A stretch of 64,000 nucleotides of DNA from the NCBI GenBank assembly GCA_002968845.1, contig PVBG01000020.1, positions 35,160 through 99,159 on the forward strand. The letters are read 5' to 3'. How positions within the stretch are numbered: the first letter of the stretch is position 1; each line of letters starts with the position of its first letter. This document shows positions 24,027 through 33,200 of the stretch, piece after piece. The notes beneath the pieces are model-generated. The model was not told the DNA's origin. It saw only the letters and a list, made by a program, of their open reading frames with translations, and did not search any database. The position numbers were made by a program, and so were the translations under genes. The DNA comes from Neorhizobium tomejilense (GTDB taxonomy: Bacteria; Pseudomonadota; Alphaproteobacteria; Rhizobiales; Rhizobiaceae).

Positions 24027-25415
24027 ATGACAGCTGCAACCGAAACCGGTCATCCGAACGTGCTTGCCAAGGCGGTACGGGAAGGTATTTTCGCCGGCGT
24101 CATCTCCTTCTTCATGTTCCTGCTGTTCGTCGGCGTCGAGACCTATCAGGACATCAACAACGCGCTCGTCTGGCGCACCCGCTGGGGTCTTCTGGCGATC
24201 TTCGTGCTGGTAGCGGCGGTCAGCCGCTTCCTCACCGTCGGGTTCATCAAGCCGCATATCGACCGTCGCAAACTCGCCAAGGCAAAGAGCGGCGTGCTGG
24301 AAATTTCCGAACAGAAGAACTTCTTCCACCGGCATTTCCTCAAGATCGCGCTGATCTTCCTGCTGGTCTATCCCTTCCTGTCGCTGCTTATCGTCGGCAA
24401 GCAGGGCTCACTGAAATATGTCGACAATTTCGGCATCCAGATCCTCATCTACGTGATGCTCGCCTGGGGCCTGAACATCGTCGTCGGCCTCGCCGGATTG
24501 CTCGACCTCGGCTATGTCGCCTTCTATGCGGTCGGCGCCTATTCCTATGCGCTGCTGTCCTCCTATTTCGGCCTGTCCTTCTGGCTGCTCCTGCCGATGT
24601 CGGGCGTTCTCGCGGCACTCTGGGGGATCATCCTCGGCTTCCCGGTTCTGAGGCTGAGGGGTGACTATCTCGCCATCGTGACGCTCGCCTTCGGGGAAAT
24701 CATCCGCCTGGTGCTGATCAACTGGACCGATGTGACCAAGGGAACATTCGGGATTTCGGGTATCGCCAAGGCCTCGTTCTTCGGCATCTGGTCCTTCGAT
24801 ACCGGCAGCGCGAACAGTTTCGTCAAGGCCTGGGGCCTGTCGGCTTCCTCGGTCTATTACAAGATCTTCCTGTTCTACATCATCCTGGCGCTCTGCATGC
24901 TCACCGCCTACGTCACCATACGGCTTCGGCGCATGCCGATCGGCCGGGCCTGGGAAGCGCTGCGCGAGGACGAGATCGCCTGCCGCTCGCTCGGCATCAA
25001 CACCGTCACCACCAAGCTGACCGCCTTTGCGACCGGCGCGATGTTCGGGGGAATCGCGGGTTCCTTCTTCGCCACCCGCCAGGGCTTCGTCTCGCCGGAA
25101 AGCTTCGTCTTCCTGGAATCCGCCGTGATCCTGGCAATCGTCGTTCTCGGCGGCATGGGGTCGCTGACCGGCATCGCGATCGCCGCGGTGGTGATGGTCG
25201 GCGGTACCGAGGTGCTGCGCGAAATGTCCTTCCTCAAGGCCGTGTTCGGGCCTGACTTCACGCCTGAACTCTACCGCATGCTGCTCTTCGGCCTGGCGAT
25301 GATCATCGTCATGCTGTTCAAGCCGCGGGGCTTCGTCGGATCGCGAGAACCGACGGCCTTCCTCAAGGAGCGCAGGGCGGTCTCCGGAAGCTTTACCAAG
25401 GAGGGTCACGGCTGA
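24027..25415 (+). CDS. livM: Branched-chain amino acid ABC transporter permease LivM
   Basis: A 462-residue permease. It has an extra N-terminal portion of about 120 residues with two or three hydrophobic segments before the conserved core (YVMLAWGLNIVVGLAGLLDL, GYVAFYAVGAYSYALLSSYF, GKG-like loop at GRAWEALREDEIACRSLGIN). The C-terminal end reads LFGLAMIIVMLFKPRGFVGS. This extended form is common in rhizobial LivM. The stop overlaps the LivG start by one base. It forms the transmembrane pathway with LivH. Confidence 0.93.
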   Translation: MTAATETGHPNVLAKAVREGIFAGVISFFMFLLFVGVETYQDINNALVWRTRWGLLAIFVLVAAVSRFLTVGFIKPHIDRRKLAKAKSGVLEISEQKNFFHRHFLKIALIFLLVYPFLSLLIVGKQGSLKYVDNFGIQILIYVMLAWGLNIVVGLAGLLDLGYVAFYAVGAYSYALLSSYFGLSFWLLLPMSGVLAALWGIILGFPVLRLRGDYLAIVTLAFGEIIRLVLINWTDVTKGTFGISGIAKASFFGIWSFDTGSANSFVKAWGLSASSVYYKIFLFYIILALCMLTAYVTIRLRRMPIGRAWEALREDEIACRSLGINTVTTKLTAFATGAMFGGIAGSFFATRQGFVSPESFVFLESAVILAIVVLGGMGSLTGIAIAAVVMVGGTEVLREMSFLKAVFGPDFTPELYRMLLFGLAMIIVMLFKPRGFVGSREPTAFLKERRAVSGSFTKEGHG

Positions 25416-26281
25416 TGGCTCTCGGAACGACGACAATGACGAACGATACGATCCTCAAGGTCGAGCACCTGTCGATGAAGTTCGGCGGCCTAATGGCCAT
25501 CAACGATCTCTCGCTGGAGGTACGGCGCGGCGAGATCACCGCGCTGATCGGGCCGAACGGCGCCGGCAAGACGACGGTGTTCAACTGCATCACCGGCTTC
25601 TACAAGCCGACCATGGGCATGCTCACCCTGCAGCGCAGGGACGGCAAGGAATTCCTGCTGGAACGTCTGCGCGACTTCGAGATTCCCAAGCTGGCCGGCG
25701 TCGCCCGCACGTTTCAGAACATCCGCCTGTTCTCGGGCCTGACGGTTCTCGAAAACCTGCTGGTCGCGCAGCACAATGCCCTGATGAAGGCATCGGGCTA
25801 CACGATCCTCGGGCTCCTCGGTCTGCCGGCCTATAACAGGGCCGTCGATGCCTCGATCGAGAAGGCGAAATACTGGCTCGACAAGGCGGATCTGACAGAT
25901 CGTGCCGACGACCCTGCCGGCGATCTTCCCTACGGTGCCCAGCGGCGGCTCGAAATCGCCCGCGCGATGTGCACCAACCCGGAACTGCTGTGCCTCGACG
26001 AACCGGCTGCCGGCCTCAACCCGCGCGAATCTGCGGCGCTCAACGCGCTGTTGCACCTGATCCGCGACGAGGGCGCTTCGATCTTGCTGATCGAGCACGA
26101 CATGTCGGTGGTCATGGAGATTTCCGACCATGTCGTGGTGCTGGAATACGGCCAGAAGATATCCGATGGCTCGCCGGACCATGTGAAGAACGACCCACGA
26201 GTGATCGCCGCATATCTCGGCGTCGAGGATGACGAGGTGGAAGAGGTGATTGCGATAGAACTCGAGGGGGGCAATCACTGA
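25415..26281 (+). CDS. livG: Branched-chain amino acid ABC transporter ATPase LivG
   Basis: A 288-residue ATPase. The Walker A motif is GPNGAGKTTVFNCITGF (about residues 50-57), the signature region is GDLPYGAQRRLEIARAMCTN and Walker B is LLCLDEPAAGLNPRES, with the H-loop at IEHDM. LivG subunits are longer than LivF and end in a family-typical tail; here it is acidic (EDDEVEEVIAIELEGGN). The start at 25415 overlaps the livM stop. An in-frame ATG at 25436 is an alternative. Confidence 0.95.
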   Translation: MALGTTTMTNDTILKVEHLSMKFGGLMAINDLSLEVRRGEITALIGPNGAGKTTVFNCITGFYKPTMGMLTLQRRDGKEFLLERLRDFEIPKLAGVARTFQNIRLFSGLTVLENLLVAQHNALMKASGYTILGLLGLPAYNRAVDASIEKAKYWLDKADLTDRADDPAGDLPYGAQRRLEIARAMCTNPELLCLDEPAAGLNPRESAALNALLHLIRDEGASILLIEHDMSVVMEISDHVVVLEYGQKISDGSPDHVKNDPRVIAAYLGVEDDEVEEVIAIELEGGNH

Positions 26282-27009
26282 TGGCGGCCGAGAACCTTCT
26301 GAAAGTCGAGGCTGTCGAGACCTATTACGGCAATATCCGTGCACTCGCAGGCGTCGATGTCGAAGTCAACAAGGGCGAGATCGTCAGCCTGATCGGCGCT
26401 AATGGCGCCGGCAAGTCGACGCTGATGATGACCATCTGCGGCAGCCCGCAGGCTCGAACCGGCGCGATCATCTTCGACGGCGAGGACATCACCAAGCTGC
26501 CGACGCATCTGATCGCGCGGCGCCGCATCGCCCAGTCTCCCGAAGGCCGGCGCATCTTCCCGCGCATGACCGTCTACGAGAACCTGCAGATGGGGGCCGG
26601 CCTCGACAACCTCAAATATTTCAGCGAGGACGTCGAGAAGATCTTCACGCTCTTCCCGCGCCTCAAGGAGCGCCAGAGCCAGCGCGGCGGCACGCTTTCG
26701 GGCGGCGAGCAGCAGATGCTGTCGATCGGGCGCGCGCTGATGGCGCGGCCGAAGCTGCTCTTGCTCGACGAACCTTCGCTGGGCTTGGCGCCGCTGATCG
26801 TCAAGGGCATTTTCGAGGCGATCAAGAAGCTGAACAAGGAAGAAGGGTTGACCGTCTTCCTCGTCGAGCAGAATGCCTTCGCGGCACTGAAACTCTCCGA
26901 CCGTGGCTATGTGATGGTCAACGGCAAGGTGACGATGAGCGGTTCCGGAAAAGAGCTTCTCGCCAATCCGGAAGTGCGCGCCGCTTACCTTGAAGGTGGA
27001 CGGCATTGA
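26281..27009 (+). CDS. livF: Branched-chain amino acid ABC transporter ATPase LivF
   Basis: A 242-residue ATPase that forms a heterodimer with LivG. It shows Walker A GANGAGKSTLMMTICGS, signature LSGGEQQMLSIGRALM, Walker B LLLLDEPSLGLAPLIV and VEQNA at the switch region. The RIAQSPEGRRIFPRMTVYENLQMG segment is characteristic of LivF. The start overlaps the livG stop by one base. Confidence 0.95.
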   Translation: MAAENLLKVEAVETYYGNIRALAGVDVEVNKGEIVSLIGANGAGKSTLMMTICGSPQARTGAIIFDGEDITKLPTHLIARRRIAQSPEGRRIFPRMTVYENLQMGAGLDNLKYFSEDVEKIFTLFPRLKERQSQRGGTLSGGEQQMLSIGRALMARPKLLLLDEPSLGLAPLIVKGIFEAIKKLNKEEGLTVFLVEQNAFAALKLSDRGYVMVNGKVTMSGSGKELLANPEVRAAYLEGGRH

Positions 27010-27048
27010 TCGTTAAGGTTGTATTAATGGCAGCCGGAGGAATTTAGG

Positions 27049-27402
27049 ATGCAGGGACTGTTTTTCGAAAGCGACAGCGGCGTGCGGTACCTCTTGCGTT
27101 TCCTCGTGCTGATCATCGGTTTCTGGACTGCATGGCGCTCGGGCAAGGCCGCCGCCGAGGGCTGGAACGGCTATACGACGGTGGTCGTCTATACGCTGCT
27201 ACTCGGCGTGGCGATGCGTTTTCTGCACTATGCGCTGTTCCAGGGGCCATTCATCAGCCCGTTCTACTACATCATCGACGTGGCCATCCTGCTCGTCTTT
27301 TCGAGCGCCGGATTCCGCATCCGGCGGACGCGCCAGATGGTGCAGAATTACTATTGGCTCTACGAGCCTGCTTCCGCTTTCTCCTTCAAGAAGAAAGATT
27401 GA
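27049..27402 (+). CDS. Small membrane protein of the liv operon (DUF6867-like)
   Basis: A 117-residue protein with three or four hydrophobic segments (LLRFLVLIIGFWTAWRSGKA, TTVVVYTLLLGVAMRFLHYA, YYIIDVAILLVFSSAGFRI) and a C-terminal NYYWLYEPASAFSFKKK. This small protein, between livF and a substrate-binding gene, is a recurrent companion of liv operons in rhizobia. AGGA lies ahead of the ATG at a normal distance. It may help assembly or serve as an auxiliary membrane subunit; function is unknown. Confidence 0.8.
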   Translation: MQGLFFESDSGVRYLLRFLVLIIGFWTAWRSGKAAAEGWNGYTTVVVYTLLLGVAMRFLHYALFQGPFISPFYYIIDVAILLVFSSAGFRIRRTRQMVQNYYWLYEPASAFSFKKKD

Positions 27403-27541
27403 CAGCCGAACTTTTCTGCCCTCAGATTAGCTCGGGTTGAAACGATAAGTAACCTAGAGTGGAACATTTCCGGCGCAGTGATGGTGGGTATTGCGCCCGG
27501 TTTCGAAAAATCAGCTCACCTAAAAAATTGGGAGTAACTCG

Positions 27542-28666
27542 ATGAAGAAGTCTCTTCTTTCCGCGGTTGCGCTGACGGCCATGGTCGCCTTCAGCGGTAG
27601 CGCATGGGCCGACATCGTTATTGGCGTCGGCGGTCCGCTCACGGGTCCGAACGCCGCCTTCGGTGCGCAGCTCCAGAAGGGTGCCGAACAGGCCGCAGCC
27701 GATATCAATGCCGCCGGCGGCATCAACGGCGAAAAGATCAAGATCGTCCTCGGCGACGACGTATCCGATCCCAAGCAGGGCATCTCGGTTGCCAACAAGT
27801 TTGCATCCGACGGCGTCAAGTACGTGGTCGGCCACTTCAACTCCGGCGTTTCGATTCCGGCTTCCAAGGAAGTCTATGCCGAAAACGGCATGCTCGAAAT
27901 CACCCCGGCTGCGACCAACCCGGTCTTCACCGAGCGTGGCCTGTGGAACGTGTTCCGTACCTGCGGTCGTGACGACCAGCAGGGCGGCGTTGCCGGCGCT
28001 TACCTCGCCGACAAGTTCAAGACTGCCAAGATCGCCATCATCGACGACAAGACGCCTTACGGCCAGGGCCTTGCCGAAGAGACCAAGAAGGCAATGAACG
28101 CCAAGGGCCTCAAGGAAGTCATCCGCGAAGGCGTCAACGTCGGCGACAAGGACTTCTCGGCGCTCATCTCCAAGATGAAGGAAGCCGGCGTCACGATCAT
28201 CTACTGGGGCGGTCTCCACACCGAAGCCGGCCTGATCATCCGCCAGGCCAAGGACCAGGGTCTCAAGGCTACGCTCGTTTCGGGTGACGGTATCGTCTCC
28301 AACGAACTGGCTTCGATCGCCGGCGACGCTGTCGCAGGCACGCTCAACACCTTCGGCCCCGATCCGACGCTGAACCCGGCCAACAAGGACCTGGTTGCCA
28401 AGTTCAAGGCAGCCGGCTTCAACCCGGAAGCCTACACGCTGTATTCCTACGCAGCCGTGCAGGTCATCGCTGCCGGCATCAAGGCAACCGGCAAGGCCGA
28501 CGACGCCGAAGCCGTTGCCAAGACGCTGCATGAAAAGGGTCCGTTCAAGACCGTTCTCGGTGACATTGCCTTCGACGCCAAGGGCGATCCGAAGATCCCG
28601 GGCTATATCATGTACGAATGGAAGAAGGGTCCGGACGGCAAGTACAGCTACTTCCCGCAGGGCTGA
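27542..28666 (+). CDS. livK: Branched-chain amino acid ABC transporter binding protein
   Basis: A 374-residue periplasmic binding protein (type I fold). The signal peptide covers about residues 1-23 (LLSAVALTAMVAFSGSAWAD). The mature protein has VGGPLTGPNAAFGAQLQKGA, NGEKIKIVLGDDVSDPKQGI, VVGHFNSGVSIPASKEVYAE, and FRTCGRDDQQGGVAGAYLAD, all typical of LivJ/K/BraC. It supplies amino acids, probably Leu/Ile/Val, to LivHMGF. It lies 139 bases beyond the small membrane protein, so it may have its own promoter. A strong terminator follows. Confidence 0.93.
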   Translation: MKKSLLSAVALTAMVAFSGSAWADIVIGVGGPLTGPNAAFGAQLQKGAEQAAADINAAGGINGEKIKIVLGDDVSDPKQGISVANKFASDGVKYVVGHFNSGVSIPASKEVYAENGMLEITPAATNPVFTERGLWNVFRTCGRDDQQGGVAGAYLADKFKTAKIAIIDDKTPYGQGLAEETKKAMNAKGLKEVIREGVNVGDKDFSALISKMKEAGVTIIYWGGLHTEAGLIIRQAKDQGLKATLVSGDGIVSNELASIAGDAVAGTLNTFGPDPTLNPANKDLVAKFKAAGFNPEAYTLYSYAAVQVIAAGIKATGKADDAEAVAKTLHEKGPFKTVLGDIAFDAKGDPKIPGYIMYEWKKGPDGKYSYFPQG

Positions 28667-28690
28667 GCTGTTATCGGCAACCGTATCTTA

Positions 28691-28722
28691 GAAGGGAGCC
28701 CGGTCAAAAGCCGGGCTTCTTT
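28691..28722 (+). terminator. Terminator after livK
   Basis: AGCCCGG and CCGGGCT form the core stem around TCAAAAG, extended by GAAGG before and TTCTTT after. It lies 25 bases after the livK stop and marks the end of the liv operon. Confidence 0.9.
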
Positions 28723-28761
28723 GCGTTTGCTTCAGAAGAAGAGTTCTACAGTGGGCGGAGT

Positions 28762-29295
28762 TCAGTCACCCGGATCTCCTTCAATGCGCGTTAGCGCAGA
28801 AGTTACCGAGTTTATATCTCGCTGAAGGTCATAAAGCTGACAAGCCAGATCGGCGATCACGTCGGGTGTAACAGTGTTCAGGCTGACGGTCGTAGATTGC
28901 TTTCCTCGCCTATACTCGACTGCTAGTGCCGATACATCGTACATGTCACCATTACCAAATATCCCGACCTCGATGGCGTCATGTATTGCTCGATGTCGTT
29001 GTGTCCTGAGAGTTTCAAATCGGATTAGCGCATCTAAAGCCTGATCCCTTAACCCCGCATCGGCAATCATATGAATGCGAAGGCGGACGAAGGCCTCTGC
29101 TTTTCTGTCCCAGTTCCTAAGTTTCTGAGCTACGTCCTCTGGCCGCATCTGGTCGGGAGAACCCTCCGAAGGAATCTGTGAGCATAGTTCAATTAGTTCG
29201 TTATCTGCATACGCGGCCTGCATCGCCAAATGCCCTAAAGGCTCAATAAACGGTTGGCGGAATTCATCCACATTAGGTAAGCGCAAAACGGTCAT
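28762..29295 (-). CDS. Orphan hypothetical protein in lower-GC DNA
   Basis: About 177 residues from the ATG at 29295, starting MTVLRLPNVDEFRQPFIEPL. The protein is soluble and mostly helical, with acidic patches and no recognised motif. The interval is visibly less GC-rich than its neighbours (two hand-counted 60-base lines, 28981 and 29221, are 43% and 45%, against 58% at 29401) and the codon choice is less biased. It may be a recent acquisition. It is read in the same direction as the regulator gene upstream, separated from it by 46 bases. Function is unknown. Confidence 0.65.
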   Translation of the reverse strand: MTVLRLPNVDEFRQPFIEPLGHLAMQAAYADNELIELCSQIPSEGSPDQMRPEDVAQKLRNWDRKAEAFVRLRIHMIADAGLRDQALDALIRFETLRTQRHRAIHDAIEVGIFGNGDMYDVSALAVEYRRGKQSTTVSLNTVTPDVIADLACQLYDLQRDINSVTSALTRIEGDPGD

Positions 29296-29341
29296 TCCCT
29301 TATCTCTACAATGACGGTTTAGATGATGGAGCACTCTACGC

Positions 29342-30265
29342 TCACATCTCGTGCAGCACATGTGCCGCCTTGACGGCTGCCGACGCGCGGTTCTCGACGC
29401 CGAGCTTCACATAGATCTGTTCCAGATGCTTGTTCACCGTGCGGGCCGAGAGGCCGAGGATGTCGGCGATGTCGCGGTTCGATTTGCCCTTGGCGATCCA
29501 CAGCAGCACCTCGGATTCCCGTTGGGTCAGGGGGAAATGCTGGCGCAGCACCTCGTCGTCCGGGCGTTTGTTGGCGGCCGTCAGGCGAAAGAGATGTTCG
29601 TCGGCGCCGATCGCGCCGAGGAAGGAGAACTGCAGGCTCGCCTGGCCGTTCTGGACGAGGGCGAAGGCCGCGTCGCGGGCAAAGCCCGGCTTGTCGCGCT
29701 CGTCCATCCAGGTGGAAATCCGGCGCGAAACGATGTCGAGCCCATCGTCGCTGTTGGTCGCTGCGTTGATCAGCCGTGTCGCCTGGGGGGTCGACCAGTG
29801 GATCGCGCCACTCGCCTTGACCGCCAGCAGATGGCGGCCGGCGGCGTCGAGCGCCACGCGAGCGCTCTGGGCCGAACGGGCATTGGAAAGGTGCACCCGG
29901 ATGCGGGCGCGCAGTTCGTCGATATTGATCGGCTTGGTCAGATAATCGACGCCGCCGGAATCGAGCGCGTTGACCACATGTTCGGTCTCTGTGAGGCCGG
30001 TCATGAAGATCACCGGCACCTGGGCGATGCCACCGTTGGTCTTCAGCTTGCGGCAGGTCTCGAAACCGTCCATGCCGGGCATGACAGCGTCGAGCAGGAT
30101 GAGGTCCGGGGTAATGCGCTCGACGATGTTGAGCGCCGACTGGCCGGCGGTTGCGATCAGCACCGAAAAGCCGGATTTTTCGAGCGCTTCGGTGAGGAAG
30201 CCCAGCGTTTCGGGACTGTCGTCCACGAGAAGGACGATATCGCGCGGCAGAGCAGTTTCAGCCAT
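29342..30265 (-). CDS. LuxR-type response regulator, partner of the fused kinase
   Basis: A 307-residue response regulator. The N-terminal receiver has Asp15/Asp16, phosphoacceptor Asp59 (ITPDLILLDAVMPGMDGFET) and Lys in DYLTKPINIDE. A middle segment of about 100 residues (about 130-240) has no clear family and could be a sensor-like module. The C-terminal LuxR helix-turn-helix is LTQRESEVLLWIAKGKSNRD followed by ADILGLSARTVNKHLEQI. The start codon lies within the end of the kinase gene (8-base overlap), so the two are translationally coupled. It should receive phosphate from that kinase and control target promoters that are not known. Confidence 0.9.
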   Translation of the reverse strand: MAETALPRDIVLLVDDSPETLGFLTEALEKSGFSVLIATAGQSALNIVERITPDLILLDAVMPGMDGFETCRKLKTNGGIAQVPVIFMTGLTETEHVVNALDSGGVDYLTKPINIDELRARIRVHLSNARSAQSARVALDAAGRHLLAVKASGAIHWSTPQATRLINAATNSDDGLDIVSRRISTWMDERDKPGFARDAAFALVQNGQASLQFSFLGAIGADEHLFRLTAANKRPDDEVLRQHFPLTQRESEVLLWIAKGKSNRDIADILGLSARTVNKHLEQIYVKLGVENRASAAVKAAHVLHEM

Positions 30266-33200
30266 CACTCGTCCTTTCTGCCTCAAGGCGGCTCAGGAAT
30301 TTCATATAACCGGCAAGATCGAAGGCCTGTACGTAGGCGCCGAGTTCTTCCGTGAAGGAACGGTGTTCTTCCTCCCGGGCGAGATCGGCGAGTTTCGCTT
30401 CGATACCGCGCACGTAGCCGATTTCGCCGAGCCGCAAAAGGTCCTGGACGTGGTTCGTCCCCGGACTTTTGATCGGTTTCTTCGGGCCGACGACCGCCGG
30501 AATCACCGTTTCGTTCTCGTAGATCCAGACGAGACCGAGATGGGCGGCGAGCTTGTCGGCGAGCCTGCGGATATCGACCGGTTTGGCGATCGCGTCGTTG
30601 TGGCCCTCGTCGCCGGAATGGGTGGCGACACCGTCGCCGATATTGGCTGAGAGCATGACGATCGGCGCCACCTGGCCGATCTCGCGCAGCCGCGAGACGA
30701 GCTGCCAGCCGCTCATGCCGGGCATGGAGATGTCGACCAGGAACAGGTCCGGCGTCACGCCCTCGATGAGGGTCAGGCAGTCCGGCCCACTATTGGCGGT
30801 CAGCACGACGAAATCCATCGGTACCAGCACTTCGCGCATCAGGTCGCGGTGGTCTTCGTTGTCGTCGACGAGGACGATGGTGCGGCGCGGGCCGGTATAG
30901 GAGACGATCTTCTTTTCCGCCGCCGGCGCGGTGTTCGGCCGCTCGATTGCGGACAGCATCAGCCGCACCTTGAAGATCGAGCCTTCGCCCTTGGTGCTGG
31001 CGACCGCGATCTCGCCGCCGAGCGTGTTGGTGAGGAGCTGGGTGATGGTGAGGCCGAGACCGAGGCCGGGCATCGGCCTGATGCTTTCCGCCTCGCCGCG
31101 CTGGAAGGGCTCGTAGATGCGGCCGAGATCCTTTTCGGCGATGCCCCGGCCGGTATCGGAAACGGTGAAGGTGGCCACCTGGCTGCGATAGGCGACATCG
31201 AATTTCACCGTGCCCTCGTCGGTGAACTTGATGGCGTTGGAGAGCAGGTTGACGAGGATCTGGCGCAGCCGCTTTTCGTCGGTGCGGACATATTGCGGCA
31301 ACGCCCGGGCGCGCTCGTGCTCGAATGTCAGACCCTTCGCCTGCGCCTGCAGGCCGAACATTTCGACGATCTGGTCCAAAAAATCCTGGATGTTGATCTC
31401 GTTGGAATAGACCTGCAGCCGGCCGGCCTCGATCTTGGAAATGTCGAGCAGACCGTCGATCAGGCCCGACAGATGGTCGGCGGAGCGCTTGATGACCTTG
31501 ATCGCCGACTGGCGCGGCGCGGGGATCGTCTCGTCGCGCTCGAGGATCTGGGCGTAACCGAGCACGGCGTTGAGCGGCGTTCGCAGCTCATGGGAAAGGC
31601 CGACGACGTAACGGCTCTTGGCGCGGTTGGCGGATTCGGCCGTCTCCTTGGCCTCCTGGAGCGCCGCGTCGGTCTTCTTGTGGGCGGCGATTTCCTTCAG
31701 CAGCAGCGTGTTCTGGCGGGAGGATTCCTCTTCCGCCACCACCCGGCTGTCATGGGCGAGCACATAGAACCACGAGACGATGCCGGCGATGATCGCAAAG
31801 ACGAAAAAGACGATCAGCACCGTGCCGTAGATCACCTCGGCATTGACGGGTGCGGCCCGGCTGACCTGATAGGCGATCATGCCGAGGATCGTGCCGATCA
31901 TCGAGATCGACAGCACTGCGGTCGTCGCGTAGCGCCCGAGGCGCGTCGTCAGCCGGGTGATGACGCTGTCCGGCAGGAAGGAGCGGGCGACGGTGCCGAT
32001 CTGGGTGTTGAGCCGTGCATGCGGCTTGCACATGTCGTGGCAGCGGCTGTCTAGCGAACAGCAGAGCGAGCAGATCGGCGCGGCATAGGCGGGGCACCAG
32101 GCCATATCCTCGTGCTCGAACGGGTGCTCGCAGATGGAACAGGTAATCGAGCCGACACGTCTCCAGCTCTGGCGCGGTTTTCGGGCGAGGTAGAATTTGC
32201 CCCTGGTGGCAAAGGCGAGCGCCGGCGAGATCAGGAAGGCGACCAATGTCAGGTAGGTGGCGAGCGAGGCCATCAACGGGCCGAACAGGCCGAAATGGGC
32301 GGCGAGCGCGATCGCCGCCGAGCCGAACATCGAGCCCAAGCCCACCGGATTGATGTCGTAGAGATGGGCGCGCTTGAACTCGATGCCTTCGGGCGACAGG
32401 CCCAGCGGCTTGTTGATCATCAGATCGGCCGAGATGGTGCAGAGCCAGGACATGGCGATGATCGAGAAGATGCCGAGCGTCGCTTCGAGCAGCCGGTAGA
32501 TGCCGAGCTCCATCAACAGCAGTGCGATCACCACGTTGAAGACCAGCCAGACGACGCGGCCGGGATGGCTGTGGGTGAGGCGCGAGAAGAAATTCGACCA
32601 GGCAAGCGAGCCCGCATAGGCGTTCATCACGTTGATCTTCAGCTGCGAAACGACCACGAAGGCCGCCATCAACAGCAGGGCGGCCGTATCGTTCGGGATC
32701 ATGTAGCCGAAAGCCGCGAAATACATGTGCGCCGGGTCTGCCGCCTCACGGATCGGCACGGCGGTCGAGAGCGTCAGCACTGCGAGGAAGGAGCCTGCCA
32801 GGAGTTTTGGCACGCCGACCACCACCCAGCCGGGGCCGGCGAGGAAAACGGCGAACCGGTGCCGCCACTTGTCGAGGCCCTCCGGCGGCAGGAAGCGCAG
32901 GAAGTCGACCTGCTCGCCGATCTGCGGCATCAGGGCGAGGATGACGGCGGAGGCCGCGCCGAACTCGACCAGATTGAAGGGCGCCGGACCGGCCACCTCG
33001 GCGTTCGAGTGGCCGATCCCGGCAAAGGCGCGCCAGAGATCGAACTTCTCCCAATCCATGAAGGCGATGAACACGAACGGAAGGATGTTGAGGATGATCC
33101 AGAATGGCTGGGTGATCAGCTGAAAGCGGGAGATCAGCTGCACGCCGTAGATGACCAACGGGATCACCACCACGGCGCTGATGATATAGCCGATCCACGG

